From contig DHNM01000010.1 of the NCBI GenBank assembly GCA_002409525.1, positions 1 to 47,149 of the forward strand: DNA of 47,149 bases, given 5' to 3'. Under the pieces are notes generated by a model. The model saw nothing but the letters and a program-made list of their open reading frames with translations. It was not told where the DNA came from and ran no database searches. The stretch is from Eubacterium sp. UBA5416 (GTDB lineage Bacteria; Bacillota; Clostridia; Lachnospirales; Lachnospiraceae). The position numbers were made by a program, and so were the translations under genes. Below, one piece after another: positions 26,054 to 34,456 of the stretch (the first letter of the stretch is position 1; each line of letters begins with the position of its first letter).

Positions 26054-26126
26054 TGGAGCATATGGGATTCGAACCCACGACCTCTACAATGCGAATGTAG
26101 CGCGCTCCCAGCTGCGCCAATGCCCC
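26054..26126 (-). tRNA. tRNA-Ala(CGC)
   Basis: On the minus strand a complete 73-nt cloverleaf: acceptor GGGGCAT/ATGCTCC, D arm GCGC...GCGC, anticodon stem CTACA/TGTAG with loop TTCGCAT (anticodon CGC) and T arm GTGGG-TTCGAAT-CCCAT; discriminator A, CCA not encoded. The anticodon reads GCG codons. It is the second tRNA of the minus-strand pair and has no obvious terminator downstream. Confidence 0.95.
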
Positions 26127-26135
26127 AAAAAAATA

Positions 26136-26209
26136 TGGAAGCAAGGGGGCTCGAACCCCTGACCTCTCGCGTGTGAGGCGAACGCTCATCCCGGCTGAGC
26201 TATGCTTCC
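26136..26209 (-). tRNA. tRNA-Val(CAC)
   Basis: On the minus strand a complete 74-nt cloverleaf: acceptor GGAAGCA/TGCTTCC, D arm GCTC...GAGC, anticodon loop CTCACAC (anticodon CAC, reads GTG), and T arm AGGGG-TTCGAGC-CCCCT; discriminator A, CCA not encoded. It is 9 nt upstream of tRNA-Ala in the same transcript. Confidence 0.95.
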
Positions 26210-26229
26210 GTGTTTATTCGACATCTATA

Positions 26230-26257
26230 AGTATATCACTTTGAGCGAGAAAATCAA
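26230..26257 (-). promoter_or_regulatory. Promoter of the tRNA-Val/tRNA-Ala operon
   Basis: On the minus strand TTGATT (26252-26257), a 16-nt spacer, and TATACT (26230-26235), about 20 nt before the tRNA-Val 5' end. Confidence 0.65.
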
Positions 26258-26277
26258 CACTTAATTTTTGATAATAG

Positions 26278-26332
26278 GGTCCAAAGGTTATGCTTTTTCA
26301 TACCTGCATAAAAAAGCATAACCTTTGGGACC
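26278..26332. terminator. Long inverted repeat between the tRNA operon and the GGGtGRT gene
   Basis: GGTCC-AAAGGTTATGC with TTTTT pairs with AAAAAAGCATAACC-TTTGGGACC, one bulged base, loop about 11 nt. Likely a second terminator for the minus-strand gene cluster or a stabilising RNA structure. Confidence 0.6.
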
Positions 26333-26336
26333 AGAA

Positions 26337-26380
26337 CAAACATGAGAAGGGAACCTGATAGAGCGGACTTCTCATGTTTG
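26337..26380 (-). terminator. Hairpin directly after the GGGtGRT gene
   Basis: CAAACATGAGAAG (26337-26349) and CTTCTCATGTTTG (26368-26380) form a perfect 13-bp stem with an 18-nt loop, starting 24 nt after the minus-strand stop codon and followed on that strand by TTCTGG. Confidence 0.65.
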
Positions 26381-26404
26381 CAGGATTGCATGAGGACAAA
26401 GTGC

Positions 26405-27415
26405 TTAGAATTTCCCGGCTTTTGCCGCTTCCTCTACGGCCACAGAAACAGCTACGGTCATTCCGACCATGGGATTGTTGCCGGCGCCGATCAGTCCCAT
26501 CATCTCAACATGAGCCGGAACAGAAGAGGAACCTGCGAACTGAGCATCACTGTGCATACGTCCCATGGTATCTGTCATGCCATAAGAGGCAGGGCCGGCT
26601 GCCATGTTGTCCGGATGAAGCGTACGTCCTGTACCGCCGCCCGAAGCAACTGAGAAGTACTTTCTGCCGGCTTCAAGACGTTCTTTCTTATAGGTACCTG
26701 CTACCGGATGCTGGAAACGAGTTGGATTTGTAGAATTTCCTGTGATGGAAACATCAACATTTTCTTTCCACATGATCGCCACGCCCTCTGTGACGTCATT
26801 CGCACCATAACAATTGACTTTTGACCGAAGTCCTTCGGAATAAGATTTACGGAATACCTCTTTGACTTCACCGGTGTGATAATCCATATCAGTTTCAACA
26901 TAGGTAAATCCATTAACCCTGGAAATGATCTGAGCTGCATCTTTTCCAAGACCATTTAAAATAACACGAAGAGGCTTTTTGCGGACTTTGTTCGCCTGTT
27001 CGGCAATGCCGATAGCACCTTCTGCAGCTGCAAAGGATTCATGTCCGGCCAGAAAGCAAAAACATTCTGTATTCTCCTCAAGCAGCATCTTCCCCAAGTT
27101 TCCATGTCCAAGACCAACTTTACGCTGATCAGCGACAGATCCCGGAATACAGAAAGACTGAAGTCCCTCACCGATCGCTGCAGCAGCTTCATCCGCTTTC
27201 TTACATCCTTTTTTTATTGCAATTGCCGCGCCTACGGTGTAAGCCCATTTTGCATTTTCAAAACAGATTGGCTGAATGTCCTCAATCATTTTGTATACAT
27301 TCATGCCGGCAGTTTTTGTGATATCAGCACATTCTTCGATGGAGCCGATTCCGTATTCCGCTAACTTTGCCAGAATCTGTTTTTCTCTTCTTTCATATGA
27401 TTCAAATAAAGCCAT
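26405..27415 (-). CDS. GGGtGRT family protein
   Basis: A 336-residue protein carrying the name-giving motif GGGTGRT at residues 259-265 in a glycine-rich stretch, followed by LHPDNMAAGPASYGM. Several cysteines occur (29, 51, 71, 89, 118, 120, 202), and it ends in a Val/Ala-rich helix. The family is widespread in anaerobic Clostridia and always uncharacterised; I cannot assign a reaction. AGGAGG is about 11 nt before the ATG. It lies 20 nt downstream of a NifU-like scaffold gene, its usual partner, which hints at a role in metal or iron-sulfur handling (inference). Confidence 0.85.
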   Translation of the reverse strand: MALFESYERREKQILAKLAEYGIGSIEECADITKTAGMNVYKMIEDIQPICFENAKWAYTVGAAIAIKKGCKKADEAAAAIGEGLQSFCIPGSVADQRKVGLGHGNLGKMLLEENTECFCFLAGHESFAAAEGAIGIAEQANKVRKKPLRVILNGLGKDAAQIISRVNGFTYVETDMDYHTGEVKEVFRKSYSEGLRSKVNCYGANDVTEGVAIMWKENVDVSITGNSTNPTRFQHPVAGTYKKERLEAGRKYFSVASGGGTGRTLHPDNMAAGPASYGMTDTMGRMHSDAQFAGSSSVPAHVEMMGLIGAGNNPMVGMTVAVSVAVEEAAKAGKF

Positions 27416-27435
27416 GATATATTCGTCCTCCTACC

Positions 27436-28128
27436 TTACTCTTTTCTTGGGTCAACAATTTTAACGGCATCGTCAACTCGTCCATACTGTCCCTGCGCTT
27501 TTTCAAAAGCAGTATTCGCATCGTCGCCGCCTTTGATGGATTCCATCATTTTTCCGAAGTTTACGAATTTATAGCCGATGATTTCATCATCTTCATCAAG
27601 AGCGATTCCCGTTACATATCCGTCTGTCATTTCAAGATAGCGGGGACCCTTTTTCAATGTTCCATACATGGTTCCTATCTGAGAGCGAAGGCCTTTTCCC
27701 AGATCTTCAAGACCTGCGCCTACCGGAAGCCCATCCTCTGAAAATGCACTCTGGCTTCTGCCATATACAATCTGCAGAAACAGTTCTCTCATGGCCGTGT
27801 TGATTGCATCACAGACAAGGTCCGTGTTCAGCGCCTCCAGAATTGTAAGACCCGGGAGTATCTCGGAAGCCATGGCAGCTGAGTGAGTCATACCTGAACA
27901 TCCTACAGTCTCAATCAGTGCCTCCTGAATAATTCCCTCTTTGATATTTAAAGTCAGCTTACAGGCACCCTGCTGTGGTGCACACCAGCCTACTCCATGC
28001 GTAAGACCGGAGATATCTTTTATTTCTTTTGCCTTCACCCATTTAGCCTGTTCCGGAATGGGAGCTGCGCCGTGATGGACACCCTGAGCAACCGGGCACA
28101 TCATTTCTACTTCGTGTGAATAAATCAT
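27436..28128 (-). CDS. NifU-like iron-sulfur cluster scaffold protein
   Basis: A 230-residue protein from the ATG at 28128 (AAAGGAG and AAAGGA upstream; a TTG 18 nt earlier would add six residues). The middle resembles the NifU/IscU N-terminal fold, with GACKLTL (C56) and ETVGCSGMTHSAAMAS (C77) at expected cysteine positions, plus C11, C49 and C106. The usual third scaffold cysteine context is not obvious and the N- and C-terminal parts are extra, so it is a divergent scaffold. Cotranscribed with the GGGtGRT gene; a client protein is not known. Confidence 0.8.
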   Translation of the reverse strand: MIYSHEVEMMCPVAQGVHHGAAPIPEQAKWVKAKEIKDISGLTHGVGWCAPQQGACKLTLNIKEGIIQEALIETVGCSGMTHSAAMASEILPGLTILEALNTDLVCDAINTAMRELFLQIVYGRSQSAFSEDGLPVGAGLEDLGKGLRSQIGTMYGTLKKGPRYLEMTDGYVTGIALDEDDEIIGYKFVNFGKMMESIKGGDDANTAFEKAQGQYGRVDDAVKIVDPRKE

Positions 28129-28152
28129 TCCTTTAACTCCTTTCAAAAATCA

Positions 28153-28188
28153 GTTACTTATGTAACGCGAAAACTGTCGTTTTTGCGC
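28153..28188 (-). promoter_or_regulatory. Two small inverted repeats upstream of the NifU-like gene
   Basis: GTTAC-TTAT-GTAAC (28153-28166) and GCGAAAAC-TGTC-GTTTTTGC (28167-28186) lie side by side before the ribosome binding site. They may be a short leader hairpin, a terminator of the upstream gene or an operator; no clear promoter hexamers are seen. Confidence 0.3.
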
Positions 28189-28233
28189 ACTGTGTCTATT
28201 TTCTCACAAACTTCTTGTTTCGTAAAGAACTTT

Positions 28234-29379
28234 TTAATTTTGAGTGTCATCCACGCGGGGTGAGCGTACCATAATTCCGTTGATCTCGACCTGATCGGTC
28301 GCCTCAATCATGATATAGGGAACTCCGTCAATCATCTTCGTTTCTACGAGCTGTGCTTTTTCCGGAGCAATTTTTATCACGACGTCGGGTGTCTTGATCT
28401 CATAATTTTTTGCATTTGTCAAATTGGAAGCAATGAAATTTGAATCTTCATCGGTGACTGCCTCATAATGAGTGTCGAATTCTTCCAGCTTTTCATTTTC
28501 CACACCACTGTCCGCGAATAACTTTTTTACATCCTGCTTATCAAGGGTGAAAGGTTCGGGATCATCTTTTTGCTCTTCAATCATCGCGCCGAGATTTTCG
28601 TGAATGTTCATGACGGTCTCAAAATCACAGGTGTTGTCCAGAGTCTCCTCGACCAGAGTCTGAAAGGTCTCTTTTTGTGTTTTGGCTGACAACGGCGTCT
28701 GACATCCAAGCAGTTGATCAATAATATCACTTTGCAGAACTTCAGGATTCTTAGCGTGGTAAAGCAGGTTATGTATGTCTGGTGTCCGTTCACTGAATGC
28801 GGGAAAGAGAAATCCGATATCCGGTGAATCTACCAGCCAGTCCTGTATTCTGTTCTCCATATGATTTGTCTCTGAATTGTAACAGAGTCCGGGTTTAGAC
28901 AGCTTCACCGGGCAAATGCTGCAGAGAATAAAGTTATATACATAATCAGAGGCGTCATCCATATCCAGGTTATCAGACGCCCGTCCGGGTATGTCATAGG
29001 CTCCATGAATCAAAATGATGTAGTAGTTCTCTCCATAGATATAGGTATCCATCACTTTTTGGTAGAATTCTTCGATGAGCTCCTCATCTTTCAACTCGCT
29101 GTCCCTGAGCTTTAAAAGGAACTCCTGAGTTCCCCCCTCCATTTCCTGATCGAGAGGGAATTCCATGTTCATGATGTTCTTTCCGATCGAACCGGAAAGA
29201 GTTTTTCGAAAAATATTAAAGTACTTAAACATTTCCTCTTCGGGAAGAGAGAGAAATGCTTCTTTCATCTTCATACGCTGGTTCTTCTCGGCATCCACAT
29301 AACACCCGTTTATCCTTGTAATCGCACAGTGTGTTGGGGTAAATAATTTTTTAATTTCACTGATATCTTTTTTGTTCAT
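28234..29379 (-). CDS. DUF4317 family protein
   Basis: A 381-residue protein from the ATG at 29379 (AAAAGG about 11 nt upstream; an in-frame GTG three codons earlier is poorly spaced). N-terminus MNKKDISEIKKLFTPTHCAI and the sequence INGCYVDAEKNQ are typical of DUF4317, found in Lachnospiraceae and related Clostridia. It is cytosolic-looking, acidic and without membrane segments; the C-terminal part has a DTHYEAVTDE stretch and a beta-rich end. No function is known. It stands between a PucR-type regulator and the NifU-like gene. Confidence 0.85.
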   Translation of the reverse strand: MNKKDISEIKKLFTPTHCAITRINGCYVDAEKNQRMKMKEAFLSLPEEEMFKYFNIFRKTLSGSIGKNIMNMEFPLDQEMEGGTQEFLLKLRDSELKDEELIEEFYQKVMDTYIYGENYYIILIHGAYDIPGRASDNLDMDDASDYVYNFILCSICPVKLSKPGLCYNSETNHMENRIQDWLVDSPDIGFLFPAFSERTPDIHNLLYHAKNPEVLQSDIIDQLLGCQTPLSAKTQKETFQTLVEETLDNTCDFETVMNIHENLGAMIEEQKDDPEPFTLDKQDVKKLFADSGVENEKLEEFDTHYEAVTDEDSNFIASNLTNAKNYEIKTPDVVIKIAPEKAQLVETKMIDGVPYIMIEATDQVEINGIMVRSPRVDDTQN

Positions 29380-29479
29380 AAATTGCACTACCTTTTCTCG
29401 TTGTTATATTCTGCATCATGTGATTTCCATATAAGATTAAAAGATTTCTCTTCCTAAGTCAAGCGTAATTAATCATACA

Positions 29480-31039
29480 TTAATTCTGGTGATCTTCAAA
29501 TTGATCCATTGATACATTACCCTCAAGCTCTATGATACGGTAGGAGAGTTCCAGATAGAAGAGCATATCCCTATTATCGAAATCGACGCCTGCAATTTCT
29601 CTGATTCGGTCAAGCCTGTATAAAAATGTGCTGCGATGTATGTACAGTTCTCTCGATGCAGCCATTGCGTTCATATGGTTTTTCAGATATATTTCCAGTG
29701 TTTTACAATAATCCGATTTATGGATGATGTCATATCTCTTAAGAACAAATATTTTTCCCGAACAGGCATAGGGAACAGGCATTTTCCCTGTTGCATTCTC
29801 TAACAGCCAGATGAGAGAGAGCCGCTCAAATCTGTGAATCCAGTGATAAGGCTGATGCCTCGTGCCGATATCAAGTGCAATCCGCGACTGCATACTGCAG
29901 TAATATAAATCATAAGTACCGTGAAAAGTATTGCTGATTCCTGCTTTTAAAAAACTGTCCCTCAAAAACTCGGTGCAGTAAGTGACAAGTTCCTCCTCCG
30001 TTTTTCCAAAACGTGCCAGGTTTACAAAGACAAGAATGTCTTCGTTTTTTTGAAATGCACATGAACCTTTTATAATATCTTCAAAATGGTGACAGATATA
30101 TTTTACGGTCAGATTCTGTCGGTCCAAGGCTGCTGTTTTCAGGCTGAGACAGCAATAGTCATGAGAGGATAGCCATCCATACTCGGAGAATCGGTTGTTC
30201 AAGAGTGTCAAATCCGTAATTTTATTCTCGCTTACATCGCGCAGCAGACGTTCCAGTGAATATCCGGCATGTCCGTTGTCAGGTTCAATCCTGGAAAGAC
30301 AGAGACTGATATAATAACTCAAATGTTCCAGAAGGGGCGCCATCTCTGTGTCAATTGTCTGTAGTTCCTCGGCGACAATCAGGCGGTAGGAATAAATTTT
30401 ATGCTCAAATAAATTGACACAAAGTTCTCTTGATCCCATGAGATACGCAGGCAGGAAAAAGGGTTCTGTGGTATATTTCGCATCATTATAGAGGGGATCC
30501 AGTTTACAGGTTGTCAGATTTTCAAAATTAGCGGAGGGATCTGTAAGATGCAAAAGCTTCGGGTTTTCATCGATGACAGAGGAGTGCGCAAGCATAAAAA
30601 AATCAGAAGCCCTTAGAATTAAGGGATTCTTAAAGATACAAAAGCTGGCATCTAAGAGGGCCGAAAGTGGTTCCTCCAGTTTCATCACTTTATGAAGAGC
30701 TTCATCCCAGGCATCATACTCATCAAACACCGACTGTAGGAAATTACATAATTCATGTACATCTGTTGTCTTCGGAAGTTCCAACACTTTGCTTGAATCG
30801 TATCCTGGCAAAGCGGTATCTCCGGGAATATGCAGAAAAAAATTGCCATTGTCCTCTTTTGACTCCAGAGAACAGGGGACATCATTCTTACAGATCAGGA
30901 CATGATCACTCAGATGCTCTCCGGATGAACTATAAATATAGGGACGTCCCAGACATAGCCCGGTTTCAGCACTGATATGAATCGAAATTTTATAATGTTC
31001 ACAGAGTTTTTTGCAGATAATCCGCTTGCTTAGTTTCAT
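29480..31039 (-). CDS. PucR-type transcriptional regulator (C-terminal HTH_30)
   Basis: A 519-residue protein from the ATG at 31039, chosen for its AAAGGAGGA 7 nt upstream. The last 60 residues form the PucR helix-turn-helix: LEIYLKNHMNAMAASRELY, IHRSTFLYRLDRI and a short tail (FYLELSYRIIELE). The long N-terminal part shows no recognised sensor domain, though it has a GGDEF/CdaR-like alpha-beta character in the centre. It diverges from the corrinoid methyltransfer genes and is a good candidate for their regulator, sensing their methylated substrate (inference). Confidence 0.82.
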   Translation of the reverse strand: MKLSKRIICKKLCEHYKISIHISAETGLCLGRPYIYSSSGEHLSDHVLICKNDVPCSLESKEDNGNFFLHIPGDTALPGYDSSKVLELPKTTDVHELCNFLQSVFDEYDAWDEALHKVMKLEEPLSALLDASFCIFKNPLILRASDFFMLAHSSVIDENPKLLHLTDPSANFENLTTCKLDPLYNDAKYTTEPFFLPAYLMGSRELCVNLFEHKIYSYRLIVAEELQTIDTEMAPLLEHLSYYISLCLSRIEPDNGHAGYSLERLLRDVSENKITDLTLLNNRFSEYGWLSSHDYCCLSLKTAALDRQNLTVKYICHHFEDIIKGSCAFQKNEDILVFVNLARFGKTEEELVTYCTEFLRDSFLKAGISNTFHGTYDLYYCSMQSRIALDIGTRHQPYHWIHRFERLSLIWLLENATGKMPVPYACSGKIFVLKRYDIIHKSDYCKTLEIYLKNHMNAMAASRELYIHRSTFLYRLDRIREIAGVDFDNRDMLFYLELSYRIIELEGNVSMDQFEDHQN

Positions 31040-31069
31040 TGACAGGTCCTCCTTTTTGGTATCATACAT

Positions 31070-31098
31070 AGTGTACGAAGCGATACACCTAATGTCAA
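31070..31098 (-). promoter_or_regulatory. Promoter of the PucR-type gene with overlapping inverted repeat
   Basis: On the minus strand TTGACA (31093-31098), 17-nt spacer, TACACT (31070-31075). The inverted repeat GTGTA (31071-31075)/TACAC (31084-31088) overlaps the -10 and is a possible operator. Confidence 0.65.
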
Positions 31099-31110
31099 TA
31101 CTTATGCGGA

Positions 31111-31139
31111 TATTATACAAAATGAATGTCTGTTACAAT
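31111..31139 (+). promoter_or_regulatory. Candidate promoter of the methyltransferase cluster
   Basis: TGT-TACAAT, an extended -10 with hexamer at 31134-31139; the -35 position (TATTAT, 31111-31116) is weak. A weak -35 would fit an activator-dependent promoter. Confidence 0.45.
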
Positions 31140-31214
31140 ATATTGGTAAAGCAAACTTAAGAACAGCCATAACAACGGATTATGGAGGCTGTCAGAAAAG
31201 AGGAGGTAACTCAA

Positions 31215-32018
31215 TTGATAATCATTGGTGAAAAAATCAATGGATCAATTCCAATTGTAGCGGAGGCGATTGCAAAAAGAGATTCGGAATTTATAAAAGA
31301 AAGAGCCAGAATACAGGCAGAGGCAAATGCATCTTTTATCGATTGTTGTGCATCTGTTCCCGAGAAAGAGGAAGTGGACACTTTAAAATGGATGATTGAC
31401 TGCATCCAGGAGGTTACTGATCTTCCAATCAGTGTTGACAGTCCAAGTGCTGCCGTACTTACTGAGGTTTTTCCATATTGTAAACGTCCGGGTCTTATCA
31501 ACTCAGTATCTATGGAAGGCGGGAAAATTGATAAGATCTTCCCGTTAATTGCTGATACCGATTGGGAAGTGATCGCTCTTTGCAGTGACGATTCCGGAAT
31601 TCCGAAGACTGCGGAGGATCGTCTGAGAGTATTCGGAAACATTATGAAGAAGGCAGAAGAATATGGCATCAAGCCGTCCAGAATACATATTGATCCACTT
31701 GTAGAGATGCTTTGTACTTCCGAAAACGGAATAGAGACGAATGAGAAGGTCATCAGCACGGTCAGAGAACAGTACCCTGACATTCATATCACAGCGGCAG
31801 TGAGTAATATATCCTTTAACCTGCCAAAGCGTAAATATATCAACCTGGGATTTGCGGTACTGGCCATGAAAGCGGGTCTGGACAGCGCAATTCTGGATCC
31901 GACTAACAGGGATCTGCTTGGAGTGATTTATGCGACGGAAGCTCTGCTCGGAGAAGATGACTACTGCATGGAGTATATCGGCGCGTATCGTGACGGACTG
32001 TTTGATAAGAAAAAATAG
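31215..32018 (+). CDS. Methyltetrahydrofolate--corrinoid protein methyltransferase (MtgA-like)
   Basis: A 267-residue pterin-binding TIM-barrel protein from the TTG at 31215, chosen because AGGAGG is 8 nt upstream and the family N-terminus IIIGEKING starts there. Conserved pterin-pocket residues include D75 (VDSPS) and N96 (NSVS). It moves a methyl group between a corrinoid protein and tetrahydrofolate (MT2 role), linking methylated substrates to the Wood-Ljungdahl methyl branch. It is followed by a corrinoid protein gene and divergent from a PucR-type regulator. Confidence 0.9.
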   Translation: MIIIGEKINGSIPIVAEAIAKRDSEFIKERARIQAEANASFIDCCASVPEKEEVDTLKWMIDCIQEVTDLPISVDSPSAAVLTEVFPYCKRPGLINSVSMEGGKIDKIFPLIADTDWEVIALCSDDSGIPKTAEDRLRVFGNIMKKAEEYGIKPSRIHIDPLVEMLCTSENGIETNEKVISTVREQYPDIHITAAVSNISFNLPKRKYINLGFAVLAMKAGLDSAILDPTNRDLLGVIYATEALLGEDDYCMEYIGAYRDGLFDKKK

Positions 32019-32101
32019 TAATTGGTTCGGAATTTGTGATCTTTCAATGCTGCGCGGAAACAGCATAGAGATAAATTTAATTAATAGCGGAGGAATGGAA
32101 A

Positions 32102-32737
32102 ATGTCGAAAATTGATGAAGTAACTGAATTAGTGGAAAAAGGTAAATCAAAGAAAATTGAAGCTGCCGTACAGGCTGCACTGGAAGATGGATGTGATCCC
32201 GTTGAGATCCTGAACAAAGGTATGATCGACGCAATGGGCGTTGTCGGGGAGAGATTTAAAAACAACGAAATATTCGTGCCGGAAATGCTGGTTGCCGCAA
32301 AAGCGATGAAAAAAGGCGTTGAGGTTCTAAAACCGCACCTGGCAAGTGACGCAACCGGGGCTATGGGTAAGCTGATCATAGCAACAGTGGCAGGGGATCT
32401 TCATGATATTGGAAAGAATCTTGTAGCTATGATGCTGGAGAGTGCCGGGTTTGAAGTTATTGATCTCGGTGTGGATGTTCCGGCAGATAAAATTATAGCG
32501 GCAGTGAAGGAAAATCCTGATACAAAGATTGTAGCATTGTCTGCACTGCTTACAACTACAATGCCTGCTATGCGGGACACTGTATCGTCCCTGTCAGCAC
32601 AGGATTTCAGAAAGAATATCAAGATTATGGTTGGCGGAGCTCCGATTACTCAGGAATTTGCCACGGAGATTGGTGCTGATGGCTATTCAGAGGATGCAGC
32701 TTCAGCTGCCACATTAGCAAAATCACTTGTAGCTTAA
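32102..32737 (+). CDS. Corrinoid protein (methyl carrier) 1
   Basis: A 211-residue B12-binding protein with the N-terminal helical cap (VGERFKNNEIFVPEMLVAAKAMKKG) and a Rossmann domain carrying the base-off/His-on motif DLHDIG (D99, H101, G104) with GKN after it. It carries the methyl group on cobalt between the substrate-specific methyltransferase and the MtgA-like enzyme. The C-terminus VGGAPI is typical. Standard length for MtgC/MttC/MtbC-type proteins. Confidence 0.93.
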   Translation: MSKIDEVTELVEKGKSKKIEAAVQAALEDGCDPVEILNKGMIDAMGVVGERFKNNEIFVPEMLVAAKAMKKGVEVLKPHLASDATGAMGKLIIATVAGDLHDIGKNLVAMMLESAGFEVIDLGVDVPADKIIAAVKENPDTKIVALSALLTTTMPAMRDTVSSLSAQDFRKNIKIMVGGAPITQEFATEIGADGYSEDAASAATLAKSLVA

Positions 32738-32753
32738 TCACTTTCATCTATGG

Positions 32754-32785
32754 GCTGCTGCATGTAACCATGCAGCAGCTTTCTG
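32754..32785 (+). terminator. Hairpin after corrinoid protein 1
   Basis: GCTGCTGCATG (32754-32764) and CATGCAGCAGC (32769-32779) form a perfect 11-bp stem with a TAAC loop, followed by TTTCTG. The weak U-tract suggests partial termination, giving more of the first two proteins than of the activator. Confidence 0.65.
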
Positions 32786-32826
32786 TGATTAGAGGCAGAA
32801 TTCATCTGAAAGGTTAGGTACAAAAA

Positions 32827-34419
32827 GTGAGAAGTTATAGAATTAGGTTTTTACCGGCCAATAAGACTATTGAGGTAACGGAGGGCACTACAATTCTAAA
32901 AGCAGAGCAGATGGCAGGTTTAAAGCCAGATGCTCCCTGCGGCGGTCGCGGAATCTGTGGAAAGTGCAATGTCACAATAAGGCGAAATTATGAGAGCACT
33001 GTTGTGAGTGCGTGTCAAACCCGAATTGAAGGTGATATGGTAATTGAAACCGGTGACCGGTCTGACGATAAAGTTCATGTTTTAACGTCAGGTGAGTATA
33101 GGGCAGTGACTGTAAACCCTGCAGTAAAAGATGCCAGTCAGGGCTGGCTGATGGCTTTTGATATAGGTACGACTACAATTGCCGGATATTTACTTTCGGG
33201 AAAGGACGGACATCAGTGTGATGTTGTCAGCATGATGAATCCACAGTTTCAATTTGGTGCTGATGTGATTGCAAGGGCTAATTATGTTCTTGAAAATGAC
33301 GGTGTAAGGATGCAGGAGGTTGTACAGGAAGCTCTGAATGAGTTAATTGAAGAAACGTGTAAAAACACTGGAATCAGTCCGACCGATATCCGACTGGTTT
33401 CCATAGCAGGAAATACCTGTATGCATCATCTGTTCCTGGGGATTTCTCCCAGGAGCTTAGTGGTAGCTCCTTACGTTCCAAAGATAAAAGATGGAATGAT
33501 TCTAAATGCATCAGATCTAAAGATTAACATACATCCGGACGGAAAGGTTATGATGCTTCCGAATATAGCAGGATTTGTGGGAGCAGATACAGCCGCGTGT
33601 ATGCTGGCTGTGAATTTCGGTAAACGAAAGCCCATGACACTCATGATCGATATCGGAACAAATGGTGAGCTGGTACTTGGCAACGAGGATAGAATTGTGA
33701 CTTGTTCTACTGCGGCCGGGCCGGCATTCGAAGGAGCCAGAATAAGCTGTGGAATGAGGGGAACGAAAGGTGCTGTCAGTCATGTATATGAGCAAAACCT
33801 GAAAATGAATATGGAAATTATAGATTCACAGACTGCAGTGGGTATCTGTGGCTCCGGATTAATTGATATCATGGCTTTTCTGATACAATACGAGTTTATA
33901 GACAGCAGCGGGGCCTTTCAGAAACCAAATGAACTTGTAACAGCGGTGGGAAAGAAAAACAATTGGAGACTTCAGAAAAGAGAAGGAAAACCTGTATTTC
34001 TTCTGCAGGAAAAAGATGAGAAAACAGATCAAAAGGAAATCCTTATTACGCAGAAAGATATCCGGGAAGTCCAGCTTGCAAAGGGCGCGATAGCTGCAGG
34101 AATCCAGATGCTTTGCAGAAATCTTGAAATTGAGATTAGGCAGATTGACCAGGTACTGCTCGCTGGAGCGTTTGGCAATTATATGAACACCAAAAGTGCC
34201 TGTACGATAGGATTAATTCCATATGAACTGAAAGATAAGATCAGAGGAATTGGAAATGCTGCAGGCGAAGGAGCAAAGCTTGCCGCCGTAAATGGAAATA
34301 TGTTTCAGGAAATCTGCGGTCTTGTAAAGAGAGTGGATGCGATAGAACTGGCTACAGAACCGGCTTTTCAAGACTTATTTATTGATGAATTAGAGTTTGC
34401 CAGGGCTATAGAAACATGA
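32827..34419 (+). CDS. Corrinoid reductive activator (ferredoxin/ASKHA, RACo-like)
   Basis: A 530-residue protein with an N-terminal 2Fe-2S domain (C38, C44, C47, C63 in CGGRGICGKC and SACQT) and C-terminal ASKHA-type ATPase domain (DUF4445; FDIGTTTIAGY, IDIGTNGELVLG and AGAFGNYMNTKSA). It reduces inactive Co(II) corrinoid proteins back to Co(I) using ATP and a ferredoxin electron. Start GTG at 32827 with weak AGG-type sites upstream. It is placed between the two corrinoid proteins, its expected clients. Confidence 0.9.
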   Translation: MRSYRIRFLPANKTIEVTEGTTILKAEQMAGLKPDAPCGGRGICGKCNVTIRRNYESTVVSACQTRIEGDMVIETGDRSDDKVHVLTSGEYRAVTVNPAVKDASQGWLMAFDIGTTTIAGYLLSGKDGHQCDVVSMMNPQFQFGADVIARANYVLENDGVRMQEVVQEALNELIEETCKNTGISPTDIRLVSIAGNTCMHHLFLGISPRSLVVAPYVPKIKDGMILNASDLKINIHPDGKVMMLPNIAGFVGADTAACMLAVNFGKRKPMTLMIDIGTNGELVLGNEDRIVTCSTAAGPAFEGARISCGMRGTKGAVSHVYEQNLKMNMEIIDSQTAVGICGSGLIDIMAFLIQYEFIDSSGAFQKPNELVTAVGKKNNWRLQKREGKPVFLLQEKDEKTDQKEILITQKDIREVQLAKGAIAAGIQMLCRNLEIEIRQIDQVLLAGAFGNYMNTKSACTIGLIPYELKDKIRGIGNAAGEGAKLAAVNGNMFQEICGLVKRVDAIELATEPAFQDLFIDELEFARAIET

Positions 34420-34456
34420 TAAACTATCCCTATACATGTAAAGGAGATATTTGGGT

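Noticed and set aside
26210..26230. Spo0A-box-like TGTCGAA in the tRNA leader
   Set aside because: A single short match between promoter and tRNA is expected by chance and is not placed to regulate.
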